DNA from: Flavobacterium sp. W4I14
GTDB lineage: Bacteria; Bacteroidota; Bacteroidia; Sphingobacteriales; Sphingobacteriaceae
DNA length: 64,000 nt
Direction: 5' to 3'
NCBI GenBank assembly: GCA_030817875.1
Contig: JAUSZU010000001.1
Span: 5,146,001 to 5,210,000, forward strand
Shown here: one piece after another, positions 44,688-52,639 of the stretch
Numbering within the stretch: the first letter of the stretch is position 1
How the letters are laid out: each line of letters starts with the position of its first letter
The notes under the pieces: generated by a model
Told to the model about the DNA's origin: nothing
The model's database searches: none
Seen by the model: the letters and a program-made list of their open reading frames with translations, nothing else
Program-made: the position numbers and the translations under genes

Positions 44688-45005
44688 TTATTGCTGTAAT
44701 TTAATTTCGCCTAAATCTGTTGTGGCGCTATCTTTTACGGCAACCTTTTCTATTACAGCATCTTTGTATGGTGCATTGGCTTTTACCACAACGGTATAAA
44801 CGCCTTCTTTGAGGTTAGTAAAAGTAAAAACACCTTGGCTAATCTGCGCTTTTAGCGTGTCTGTCGCCGCTACAAGCGAAACAGCAGAAGCCGCATCCAC
44901 CGGTGTAATTTTTCCTATTATCCCACCCAATTTAATATTTGTAAAGGCAATTGAACCTAAAGCAAATACAATTATAAGAGATAATACAACACATAACTTT
45001 TTCAT
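44688..45005 (-). CDS. Small secreted carboxypeptidase-regulatory-like protein
   Basis: The 105-residue product has a signal peptide (LCVVLSLIIVFALGSIAF) followed by a single beta-sandwich of the carboxypeptidase regulatory-like/DUF4198 type (GKITPVDAASAVSLV ... GVFTFTNLKEGVYTVVVKA). It is isolated, with its own terminator. The role is unknown; such domains are usually surface-associated binding or structural units. Confidence 0.72.
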   Translation of the reverse strand: MKKLCVVLSLIIVFALGSIAFTNIKLGGIIGKITPVDAASAVSLVAATDTLKAQISQGVFTFTNLKEGVYTVVVKANAPYKDAVIEKVAVKDSATTDLGEIKLQQ

Positions 45006-45296
45006 GGTATAACGTTTTAGTTGTTGATGTCTTAAATAAATAACACCTTTTAGTACAAATAGTTTTAAATAATGAACACTAATTTTCAGATTGTACTATA
45101 AATTATACACGGCTGTCAAAATCAAATGTACGTTTTTATTGTAAATGTTAATTAGTGTTAAAAGAATTTAGTAAAAGTGGCGCTACAGGTCAGAATTAAG
45201 TCACGAAGTTGTGATATTAAAAATATTGGCAATAATGTTGTAATAAGCAGAACATATATGCGTTTTGTATATACTTTAGACAATGATCTAAAGCTT
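45006..45296. other. Gene-free stretch upstream of the NadR-like gene
   Basis: The stretch is AT-rich and contains no convincing coding frame on either strand. It holds the promoter region of the minus-strand gene at 44688 and leads into the structured segment at 45297-45397. I see no repeat family member in it. Confidence 0.5.
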
Positions 45297-45397
45297 CCTC
45301 CGCGGATTAGTTACCCGCCATGAGGATTTCTTCATAAATAGTTTGTTTGGTTTATTATCCGGTTAGAGGAGCCCTCCTCAACCGGATTTTTTCTTTT
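45297..45397 (+). ncRNA. Structured leader or small RNA ending in a strong terminator
   Basis: CCTCCGCGG (45297-45305) can pair with CCCGCCATGAGG (45314-45325) as a hairpin, or with the first arm of the terminator, ATCCGGTTAGAGG. The terminator itself (45357-45387, ATCCGGTT, GAGGAG, CTCCTC, AACCGGAT) is followed by ATTTTTTCTTTT. These are mutually exclusive foldings, the plan of an attenuator. However, a TACATTTG promoter box lies just after it, so it could instead be the end of an independent small RNA. No known riboswitch class is recognised. Confidence 0.5.
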
Positions 45398-45411
45398 AAG
45401 GCTTTTTCTTT

Positions 45412-45419
45412 TACATTTG
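45412..45419 (+). promoter_or_regulatory. TACATTTG promoter box of the NadR-like gene
   Basis: An exact TAnnTTTG box lies between the terminator and the gene. If used, transcription would start near 45426, which excludes the TTG at 45417 and supports the GTG at 45441 as start codon. Confidence 0.55.
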
Positions 45420-45440
45420 ACCGTATTCAGAAAATATATC

Positions 45441-45971
45441 GTGAATAAAAATATTAAAAAGATCGCTATTGTTGGCCCCGAAAGTACGGGAAAATCTACT
45501 ATATCTCAATTGCTGGCAAAATATTATAAAGTTTCATGGGTGCCAGAGTATGCCCGCTATTACTGCGAAAACCTGGTTGCCGATTATACGCTGCAAGATG
45601 AAGTGAACATGTATTACGGGCAGGTAGCTTTAGAGGATGCCATTTTAGCAACTACCGAAAGCGATTTTATTATTTGTGATACGACTTTTATTACGGTAAA
45701 GATCTGGAGCGATGAAGTATTGGGCGAAACACCACAGCCAGTGCTGGATGCACTGCCTAAGAGGCCGTACGACCTGTATCTGTTAATGGACATCGATTTG
45801 CCCTGGCAAGATGATCCGCTGCGCGATTTCCCCGATAAGCGCGAATATTTTATGCAGGTTTGGCATAAGGAACTGAAAACACTAAATGCGAATTATAAGG
45901 TAATTGGTGGATTGGGTGATAAAAGGTTCGAAAATGCAATTAAGGCCGTAAACGATTTTCTTGGTGTATAA
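45441..45971 (+). CDS. NadR-like P-loop kinase/ATPase
   Basis: The protein (176 residues from the GTG at 45441; no ATG is available) is an ATP-binding protein like the ribosylnicotinamide kinase domain of NadR: Walker A VGPESTGKST, PEYARYYCENL with the conserved Tyr-Ala-Arg, FIICDTTFITVKIWSDEV (Walker B and nucleotide-binding Asp) and YLLMDIDLPWQDDPLRDFPDKREYF. The adenylyltransferase and DNA-binding parts of full NadR are missing. In Bacteroidota such kinases often stand beside a PnuC-type transporter and a vitamin receptor; here the receptor follows but the permease does not. The substrate could be nicotinamide riboside or another vitamin; not decided. Confidence 0.85.
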   Translation: MNKNIKKIAIVGPESTGKSTISQLLAKYYKVSWVPEYARYYCENLVADYTLQDEVNMYYGQVALEDAILATTESDFIICDTTFITVKIWSDEVLGETPQPVLDALPKRPYDLYLLMDIDLPWQDDPLRDFPDKREYFMQVWHKELKTLNANYKVIGGLGDKRFENAIKAVNDFLGV

Positions 45972-46592
45972 GAAAATAGATGTTTCCTGACTAAATTCAT
46001 GACTTTGTTTGAAATTTGCCAAAAGCTTAGGGCGCTCATTTCCCATTATAATAAAGCGTTTTTTTAGGAAATGAAAGGTTAGTATTTCATAGGTACTGCA
46101 GTCCCGCCATTCGCTAATTCCGATGAAGGATCGGAACCGCTGCTGTCGGGTTTAGATACAGGGGGTTGCTAAACGTGGTGCCTAAAACACAAAACGTTCC
46201 TACGGAACGAAAAATAAAACATTTTTTTTCTACCTAGGTGTCGTCCCCATGGGACGGGAAAGGTAAAATAACCACAGGCCGTCCCATCGGGACGATTGCC
46301 TGGTAGCCGATTGTATAATTGGCGTTTTCGTTCCGTAGGAACGTTTGGTGGTCATCCATTAATATTTATACCTGCCTGGCCATTTAAACCCAATCAATGC
46401 GGTGTATTATATTTTGATAAGCTTGCTTGTTTCACAGGTTTCATCGGAAGCAGAAGCGGGACTGAAATCCCCTAGCACACAGAACCACTCATTTCCCCGA
46501 TTTAAAAATAACAGATCTTTCCATTGTACTGTCAATTTTTGTTCAATTAATCTAGAAAGCATCAAAAAATACGGTTATTGTTAAATATTTTC
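45972..46592. other. 620 bp gene-free region between NadR-like gene and riboswitch
   Basis: No convincing gene is seen. The region contains the palindrome-rich element at 46187-46345 and is otherwise featureless apart from a small open frame at 46402-46584 with no domain or good start context, which I do not call. A vitamin permease of the PnuC type, which might be expected here, is absent. Confidence 0.6.
46187..46345. repeat. Symmetrical element with four 15-bp palindromes (MITE-like)
   Basis: The outer palindromes CGTTCCTACGGAACG (46195-46209) and CGTTCCGTAGGAACG (46329-46343) are exact reverse complements of each other; the inner ones are CGTCCCCATGGGACG (46242-46256) and CGTCCCATCGGGACG (46280-46294). 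Inverted ends extend to about 20 bp (CAAAACGTTCC ... GGAACGTTTG). No coding frame lies inside. It has the form of a non-autonomous mobile element or REP cluster. Confidence 0.75.
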
Positions 46593-46600
46593 TACATTTG
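46593..46600 (+). promoter_or_regulatory. TACATTTG promoter box before the second TPP riboswitch
   Basis: An exact TAnnTTTG box whose predicted start (about 46606) falls at the 5' edge of the aptamer, the same arrangement as for the thi operon. Confidence 0.65.
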
Positions 46601-46606
46601 CCCCAT

Positions 46607-46777
46607 CATTAGGGGTGCCTTGTTTAAATAAACACAAAAATAGGCTGAGATCATACCCATTTTGAGGTGAAAGGTAGAAGGTAAAAAGGTAGAGGGGTAA
46701 TGCCATCAACCTTAAAACCCTCCAGCCATCAACCTCGAATGCACCTGATCCGGGTAATGCCGGCGTAGGGATTGGAG
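46607..46777 (+). ncRNA. TPP riboswitch (thi-box) with extended P3 arm
   Basis: The conserved parts are AGGGGTGCC (46611), GGCTGAGATCATACCC, then CACCTGATCCGGGTAATGCC and GGCGTAGGGA (to about 46773). Between ATACCC and ACCTGATC lies an insert of about 80 nt (GAGGT ... ACCTC ends pair) that lengthens the P3 stem, a known variation of this class. No T-run terminator follows before the receptor start at 46844, so control of translation initiation is more likely. Confidence 0.94.
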
Positions 46778-46843
46778 TTATGGAAGTTTAACTGAAAATC
46801 GGCAATGCCCCTTTTCCGATGGGTTTAACTAAAAACAATAAAA

Positions 46844-49288
46844 TTGAAAAATTTACTTTTTGCAGCGCTTGTTGCAATGTTGCCTTTCTTTGCATCGGCA
46901 CAGATTACTATTACCGGTAAAGTAACAGATCAAAACCAGCAGCCTCTTCCTGGTGCTACCGTTAAATTAAGAAACCAAAAAACGGCGGTAGTGAGCGATG
47001 CCTCCGGAAATTACAGCATCACTAACCTCGTTAACGGAAAATACACGATTGTGGTAAGTTATATAGGTTATAAAACAATTGAAAAAGCTGTAGAACTTAA
47101 ACAGAATGCTACGCTGGATTTTAGCCTCTTGCCTCAAAATTTCCTGGCAGATGAAGTAATTGTTCGTGCAACACGGGCAACAGAAAAATCGGCCACTACC
47201 TATAAGAATATTGGTAAGGAAGAAATCCAACAGAATAACTTCGGACAAGATCTGCCTTTCATCCTTCAGAACACACCGGGAGTTGTAGTTAATTCTGATG
47301 CTGGTGCTGGCGTAGGCTACACAGGTATCCGTATCCGCGGTAGCGACAATAGCAGGATCAACGTAACGGTTAACGGTATCCCAATCAACGATAGCGAAAG
47401 CCAAGGTACGTTTTATGTAAACATGCCCGATTTTGCTTCATCTGTAGATAACATTCAGATTCAGCGTGGTGTAGGTACCTCAACCAATGGTGCAGGTGCA
47501 TTCGGTGCGAGTTTAAATATCCAGACAACTGCCAGCGAAATGGAGCCTTACGCCGAAGTAAACAGCACTTACGGCAGTTTCAATACCTGGAAAAACACGG
47601 TTAAGGTTGGAACAGGTTTGATTAACAACCGTTTTAGCTTTGATGGCCGTTTATCAAGAATCAGCTCTGATGGTTATGTAGACCGCGGTTCATCACTGCT
47701 TAAATCATATTTTCTCTCAGGTGCCTACCACGGCAATAAGGACCTGCTGCGCGTGAATGTTTTTTCAGGGAATGAAAAAACCTATCAATCATGGAACGGT
47801 ATTCCACAATCACGTTTAGAAAATGATGTGGCTGGAATGAATGCCTACATTGACAGAAACGGATTGGGTGCAGATGACGCCGCTAATCTTTTAAATTCGG
47901 GAAGAACTTACAATAGTTTCTTGTACAATAACCAAACGGATAACTATACACAGAACCATTACCAGTTAATTTATGCCAGACAGCTTTCTGATCAGTTTTC
48001 TTTTAACGGCGCTTTACATTATACTAAAGGCGAAGGTTATTATGAAGAATACAGGGCACAGGACGAGCTGAAAAATTATGGATTAAATCCGGTTGTTATT
48101 CCGGGGGGCACACCGGTTACAAGCACAGATCTGATTCGCCGCCGCTGGTTGGATAATGATTTTTATGGTGTTACCTATGCCTTTAACTACGTGCCTCAAA
48201 AGAATTTAAACTTTACTTTGGGCGGTGCATATAACGAATATAAAGGTGCCCACTTCGGGCAGGTAATTTGGGCCCAATATGCCTCTAACGGAAATATAGA
48301 CAGGCATTATTATGATAACGATGGTTTCAAAACCGATTTTAACGTTTATGGTAAAGTAAACTATAGCCCGGTAGAATCGTTAAGCTTATTTGCCGACCTA
48401 CAGTACCGCCGGGTATATTTCGATGTTGCCGGAACGGAAAACAAACTGAACACTTTGGCTATTAACGAAACCTTGAATTTCTTTAACCCGAAATTTGGCG
48501 CAACCTATTTTATCAATCCACAGAGTAATGTTTATGCTTCATTTAGTGTGGCCAACAAAGAGCCTAACCGCGATGACTATACAGATGCTGCTGTAGGTAT
48601 TTCTCCAAAACCTGAGCGTTTGAATGATGTAGAGTTAGGTTACCGTTTTAAAAATGATAAATTTAATGTAGGTGCAAATGCCTATGGTATGTTTTATAAA
48701 AACCAATTGGTGGTTACCGGAAAAATAAATGATGTTGGCGGAAATTTCCGTCAGAATGTAGACAGAAGCTACCGTTTAGGAATTGAGGTAGACGGTTCAT
48801 ACACCATCTCTTCTCAATTTGTATTAAACGCCAATGCAGCATTGAGCAGAAACAAAATCAAAAACTTTACCGAATATTATGATGACTATGATAACGGTGG
48901 ACAGGTGGTAAACAACTATAAATTAACCGACATCTCCTATTCCCCAAATGCTGTTCTTTTTGGGGAGCTTGTTTACAAACCTGTTAACGGTTTTGCTGTA
49001 GCCTTACAGAGTAAATATGTAAGCAAACAATACCTGGATAATACGCAGAATAACGATAGGACCATTAACGGTTACTGGGTAAGCAATGCACGTTTGGGTT
49101 ACGACTTTAAATTTGCAGGTGTTAAAAACGTAAACCTTGGTTTATTGGTAAACAATATTTTCGATAAGAAATACGAAAGCAATGGTTATACCTATGGTTA
49201 CCAGGCAGGTGGAAGCAGGGTAACCGAAAACTTCTTTTACCCACAGGCGGGAACTAACTTTTTGCTAAGTTTGAATGTGAAATTTTAA
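46844..49288 (+). CDS. TonB-dependent receptor, probable thiamin or precursor importer
   Basis: The protein (814 residues) starts with TTG at 46844, which is required to include the signal peptide KNLLFAALVAMLPFFASAQ. A carboxypeptidase-D regulatory-like domain (about 20-100, ITGKVTDQNQQPLPGATVKL) precedes the plug (about 115-225, GEGD-like GSDNSRINVTVNGIPIND) and a 22-strand barrel ending in the aromatic C-terminus TNFLLSLNVKF. The TPP riboswitch directly upstream indicates a substrate linked to thiamin, as known for TPP-controlled receptors in Bacteroidota. A partner inner-membrane permease is not visible in this window. Confidence 0.93.
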   Translation: MKNLLFAALVAMLPFFASAQITITGKVTDQNQQPLPGATVKLRNQKTAVVSDASGNYSITNLVNGKYTIVVSYIGYKTIEKAVELKQNATLDFSLLPQNFLADEVIVRATRATEKSATTYKNIGKEEIQQNNFGQDLPFILQNTPGVVVNSDAGAGVGYTGIRIRGSDNSRINVTVNGIPINDSESQGTFYVNMPDFASSVDNIQIQRGVGTSTNGAGAFGASLNIQTTASEMEPYAEVNSTYGSFNTWKNTVKVGTGLINNRFSFDGRLSRISSDGYVDRGSSLLKSYFLSGAYHGNKDLLRVNVFSGNEKTYQSWNGIPQSRLENDVAGMNAYIDRNGLGADDAANLLNSGRTYNSFLYNNQTDNYTQNHYQLIYARQLSDQFSFNGALHYTKGEGYYEEYRAQDELKNYGLNPVVIPGGTPVTSTDLIRRRWLDNDFYGVTYAFNYVPQKNLNFTLGGAYNEYKGAHFGQVIWAQYASNGNIDRHYYDNDGFKTDFNVYGKVNYSPVESLSLFADLQYRRVYFDVAGTENKLNTLAINETLNFFNPKFGATYFINPQSNVYASFSVANKEPNRDDYTDAAVGISPKPERLNDVELGYRFKNDKFNVGANAYGMFYKNQLVVTGKINDVGGNFRQNVDRSYRLGIEVDGSYTISSQFVLNANAALSRNKIKNFTEYYDDYDNGGQVVNNYKLTDISYSPNAVLFGELVYKPVNGFAVALQSKYVSKQYLDNTQNNDRTINGYWVSNARLGYDFKFAGVKNVNLGLLVNNIFDKKYESNGYTYGYQAGGSRVTENFFYPQAGTNFLLSLNVKF

Positions 49289-49299
49289 TCTGTTATTCA

Positions 49300-49345
49300 G
49301 AGTTGACAACTTTCCAGGCAAATCGCCTATTAAAGTTGTCAACTC
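49300..49345 (+). repeat. 14-bp perfect inverted repeat after the receptor gene
   Basis: GAGTTGACAACTTT (49300-49313) pairs exactly with AAAGTTGTCAACTC (49332-49345). No T-run follows, so it may protect the receptor transcript from 3' decay or serve as an operator rather than as a terminator. Confidence 0.7.
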
Positions 49346-49440
49346 GAACCATTAATTGTTGGTTCACTAAACAAGATCCTATTGAGATGGCTGTGCGCCA
49401 TATAGTATGAAACTGAAAAAGGTTAAAGCTAAAACAGGAT

Positions 49441-49478
49441 CGTCATTGCGGAATACACTTGCAATGGCGATTTTGTTT
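49441..49478 (+). terminator. Terminator between the receptor and the ThiE-like gene
   Basis: CGTCATTGC (49441-49449) pairs with GCAATGGCG (49461-49469) with one G-U pair, and ATTTTGTTTAT follows. It lies 150 bp after the receptor stop and 55 bp before the next gene, so that gene may be expressed by partial read-through. Confidence 0.6.
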
Positions 49479-49533
49479 ATATTGCCCTCCTGATCTTAAA
49501 ATCTGATCATCTTAAAAATCCTGTTCACCCAGT

Positions 49534-50178
49534 ATGAAATATATAGAGAGACTTCATTACATTACACACGATATCGCCCATTTAAGCCACATCGAACAGG
49601 CACAACAAGCCTGCGAGGCTGGTGCAAAATGGATCCAATACCGTTGCCTGAGCAAAAGTGATGAAGAACTCTTACAGGATATTAATGCGATAGCCGAAAT
49701 CTGTGATGACTGGGGCACCACCTTAATCGTTACCGATCATGTTCATTTAAATGGAAAGGCCGATATACAGGGTTTTCATATAGAAGATATGGATGCCAAT
49801 TTCATTGCCCTGCGCAAACTGGTAGGCCATGATATTACCCTTGGGGGATCGGCAAATACAATAGAAAATTTAATCAGAATTGCCCAGGAAGGAGCCGATT
49901 ATGTTGGTTATGGCCCATTTGCAGAGACTGAAGCCAAACCCAATAATTATGCGCTTCTAGGTGCCGAGGGTTATCAACAGGTGATAAAAGAATTGAAGGC
50001 TATGTCCATCCATATTCCGGTGTTGGCTGTGGGTGGGATAAAAACCTACGATGTAGAAGCTTTAATGCAAACTGGTATTTATGGTATAGCCGTCTCCGGC
50101 GCCATTAATTTTGCAGATGATTTTATTGAAGCCTATCAAGATTTTTACACATTAGTTAAAGAAAGCGCTGTTAATTAA
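49534..50178 (+). CDS. Thiamine phosphate synthase-like protein, third ThiE homologue
   Basis: The 214-residue TIM-barrel protein has the ThiE outline: GAKWIQYRCLSKSDEELL, TLIVTDHVHLNGKADIQGFHIEDMD, TLGGSANTIENLI, GADYVGYGPF and VLAVGGIKTYDVEALMQTGIYGIAVSGAI. Differences from ThiE include VTD instead of VND, IED instead of LGQxD and ETEAKPNNYALLG instead of the TxTK loop. It might make thiamin phosphate from imported precursors, act as a TenI-like accessory, or be non-catalytic. Its position after the riboswitch and receptor ties it to salvage. Similarity to the operon ThiE (6263-6898) is stronger than to the TenI-like protein. Confidence 0.82.
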   Translation: MKYIERLHYITHDIAHLSHIEQAQQACEAGAKWIQYRCLSKSDEELLQDINAIAEICDDWGTTLIVTDHVHLNGKADIQGFHIEDMDANFIALRKLVGHDITLGGSANTIENLIRIAQEGADYVGYGPFAETEAKPNNYALLGAEGYQQVIKELKAMSIHIPVLAVGGIKTYDVEALMQTGIYGIAVSGAINFADDFIEAYQDFYTLVKESAVN

Positions 50179-50236
50179 CATTTTATAATTTGAAGCCCAT
50201 AGGATAATTTTTAGTTTTGGATAAAACCCAGCTAAT

Positions 50237-51523
50237 ATGTCTGAAAACGCTCTTCAAACCAATGCACCTTGGAACATTTATAAAAAAATCTCTTTCAGGT
50301 TCTTTTTCCTCCTCTTATCTCTTTTCATCATACTGTATAACAATGGCGCTTTTCCATTTTTCTACTATGTAATGCAGTACCCGGCCATGATGCTAGAAAG
50401 TTTAATCCCATGGCTATATGAGCATATTTTTCAAAGTGATTTAAAAATTCATATGAGCGGAAGTGGCGATACTTCCTATAAATGGGCGTTGTTGCTGTTT
50501 ATTTTTTTGGTATCGGTAGTGGGCTGCATCCTTTGGTCGGTTTTCGACCGTAAACGCAAGAGCTACAATGCTGCCTATTACTGGCTCATCGTTCTGGTAC
50601 GCTTTTATCTGGCTTTTACGCTTGTAATGTATGGGGCTATTAAAGTGATCAAGCTCCAGTTTTACGATTCATCTTTAGACAGGTTGCTCACTCCTTTTGG
50701 TGATGCCTCGCCCATGGGGCTGGCCTGGAGATTCCTCGGATTTTCTAAAGGTTACAATATTTTTATGGGGGTTATCGAAATTTCTGCAATTTTATTGTTA
50801 TTCCGCAGAACGGTAGTTGTTGGCGCATTTCTGGCGCTGGCTGCGACAGCACACGTAATGTCAATGAACTATTTTTTCGATGTTCCGGTAAAGCTGCTGT
50901 CTACAGCACTGGTGGTGATGTGCCTGTTTATTTTAGCCCCCCATTTTTTTAAGCTATATAGATTTTTTGTTAAATATGAAAGCCAGCAGCTCGAAAGAAT
51001 GTATCGTCCAAGGTATAAAAAACGATGGCACTTTATTTTGGTATATATATGTAAATATCTGTATATAGCTGCTTCAATACTTTTCTTATTCCCATCATTA
51101 ATGACGCGATATAAAACTTACGGCGATGGTGCACCTAAACCATTTTTATATGGTATTTATAATGTTGAAACCATGAAACTAAAAGGTGAAACCTTAGCGC
51201 CTTTAACTACTGATAGTACGCGATGGAAACAGATGATTATTAATTATTCAGGATATGTTAAGATAAAGAAGATGAACGATAGTTCCGTTAATTTCACTAC
51301 TGTTTTTGATCAGAAGAAAAAAGAATTGTTGCTAAAATCAACAGATAAAGACTCCACTAAATATGTTTTCAACTATAATGTTATTGGAAAAGATAGGCTG
51401 ATTCTTTCGGGCCTAACAGCGAAAGATTCCATATCGGTAAGTTTTAAGCGAAAAGATCTAAAAGATTTTAAGCTCATCAACAGGGGCTTCCATTGGGTGA
51501 GTGAATATCCATACAATCGTTAA
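50237..51523 (+). CDS. DoxX-like membrane protein with C-terminal soluble domain
   Basis: The 428-residue protein has about seven hydrophobic segments: two N-terminal ones, then LLLFIFLVSVVGCILWSVF and a DoxX-like block (VLVRFYLAFTLVMYGAIKVI ... RFLGFSKGYNIFMGVIEISAILLLFRRTVVVGAFLALAATAHVMSMNYFFDVPVK) and a segment near residue 280. The last 130 residues (about 300-428) are soluble and beta-rich (GYVKIKKMNDSSVNFTTVFDQKKK). Starting 58 bp after the ThiE-like gene and lying 64 bp before the TPK-like gene, it is probably part of the same unit. A transport role in thiamin salvage is tempting but unproven. Confidence 0.75.
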   Translation: MSENALQTNAPWNIYKKISFRFFFLLLSLFIILYNNGAFPFFYYVMQYPAMMLESLIPWLYEHIFQSDLKIHMSGSGDTSYKWALLLFIFLVSVVGCILWSVFDRKRKSYNAAYYWLIVLVRFYLAFTLVMYGAIKVIKLQFYDSSLDRLLTPFGDASPMGLAWRFLGFSKGYNIFMGVIEISAILLLFRRTVVVGAFLALAATAHVMSMNYFFDVPVKLLSTALVVMCLFILAPHFFKLYRFFVKYESQQLERMYRPRYKKRWHFILVYICKYLYIAASILFLFPSLMTRYKTYGDGAPKPFLYGIYNVETMKLKGETLAPLTTDSTRWKQMIINYSGYVKIKKMNDSSVNFTTVFDQKKKELLLKSTDKDSTKYVFNYNVIGKDRLILSGLTAKDSISVSFKRKDLKDFKLINRGFHWVSEYPYNR

Positions 51524-51587
51524 TCATTTTTACCCCTAACTGATTCTTCCTATACCGTACTTAAAGCGAAATTTCTATATTCGCAGT

Positions 51588-52148
51588 ATGTCTTCACACC
51601 ATATTGTAAAAGAAAAACAAGAGCCAGCTTTATACATCGATGAACTTGGGAATTTTAACGAAGAGCTTTTGGGCCAACTGCTCGAATGGAGCCCTACGCT
51701 TTTGGTTAACGGAGAAAATTACGATAAGATTTTTTCTTTAGGCTTAAAGGTGGATGTGCTGGTAAACGGGAACGGACAGGAAACACAAGAGGATACAAAA
51801 GTTATTCAAGGCCCTGTTGATGCTTTAATGGTGGCAATTAATTATCTGTACGAAGAGAAATATCCCGCGGTTAATATAATTGCGAAGAAATTTGATCTGG
51901 AGAAGTTTGCCGGATTTGAAGACAAAATTAACCTGGTGGTGTTTACTGAAAGAGCGAAGCACTACCCCATAAAACCGGGATTCTCCGTTTGGAAACCTGC
52001 AGGAAGTGAATTCCTGATCCATGGCAACCGGTATATCGAAGTAAGTAACCTGATGCAGAATGAAGAAGAAATTTTTACTGTTGTTAAAGATGGCTTTGTA
52101 GAATTTACCTTTTCAGGACAACCAATTTTTATTAGCGAACCAATATGA
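51588..52148 (+). CDS. Thiamin pyrophosphokinase-like protein with altered active site
   Basis: The 186-residue protein looks like a thiamin pyrophosphokinase: MSSHHIVKEKQEPALYI start, LLGQLLEWSPTLLV, SLGLKVDVLV and a C-terminal thiamin-binding-like half (KPAGSEFLIHGNRYIEVSNL ... VKDGFVEFTF). Where the catalytic family has DGA, GDFDS and a TD-containing helix, this protein reads NGE, NGNGQ and GPVDALMVAI, so the metal-binding aspartates appear lost. It may bind thiamin or TPP without being an active kinase. Its stop overlaps the start of the GNAT gene by four bases. The family call rests on overall pattern and context, not on catalytic motifs. Confidence 0.68.
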   Translation: MSSHHIVKEKQEPALYIDELGNFNEELLGQLLEWSPTLLVNGENYDKIFSLGLKVDVLVNGNGQETQEDTKVIQGPVDALMVAINYLYEEKYPAVNIIAKKFDLEKFAGFEDKINLVVFTERAKHYPIKPGFSVWKPAGSEFLIHGNRYIEVSNLMQNEEEIFTVVKDGFVEFTFSGQPIFISEPI

Positions 52149-52639
52149 TTACCCTCAGAAAAGCAAAAGAAGAAGATATAGAAATTATCAGGGATATTGC
52201 CGTGGCAACCTGGCCATCAACCTACCTCGATATTATCGGGCAGGAACAGATTGATTATATGTTGGATAAAATGTACAACAAAGGAGAACTGCTAAAGCAA
52301 TTTATGGAAGGGCATAATTTCCTGATTGCAGAGGAAGGTGAAAATCAGTTCGGTTTTGCAGGATATTCTATTGTTGGACACGAAGAGCGTATTTACAAAC
52401 TGCATAAGCTTTATGTGCTGCCATCTGCACATGGCAAAGGTGTTGGGAAAATCTTAATTAACGAGGTTTTTAACCAGGTAAAAGATGCGGGGGGGAGTGC
52501 TTTACAATTGAATGTGAACAAACATAATAAAGCCAAAGATTTTTACTTAAAAGGAGGTTTTACCATTAAAGAATCAGTAAAGCTTGATATAGGCGAAGGT
52601 TACTTTATGGACGATTATATAATGGAATACAAATTCTAA
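52145..52639 (+). CDS. GNAT family N-acetyltransferase
   Basis: The 164-residue protein has the GNAT core: ITLRKAKEEDIEIIRDIA at the start, YKLHKLYVLPSAHGKGVGKILINEV (motif A with the acetyl-CoA loop HGKGVG), and NKHNKAKDFYLKGGFTIKE (motif B). It acetylates an unknown amine. It is translationally coupled to the TPK-like gene by an ATGA overlap and converges on the AlkD-like gene, overlapping its last four bases. Confidence 0.92.
   Translation: MITLRKAKEEDIEIIRDIAVATWPSTYLDIIGQEQIDYMLDKMYNKGELLKQFMEGHNFLIAEEGENQFGFAGYSIVGHEERIYKLHKLYVLPSAHGKGVGKILINEVFNQVKDAGGSALQLNVNKHNKAKDFYLKGGFTIKESVKLDIGEGYFMDDYIMEYKF

Noticed and set aside
46402..46584. 60-codon plus-strand open frame before the second TPP riboswitch
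   Set aside because: No signal, domain or convincing start context; it ends just before the promoter box and riboswitch.
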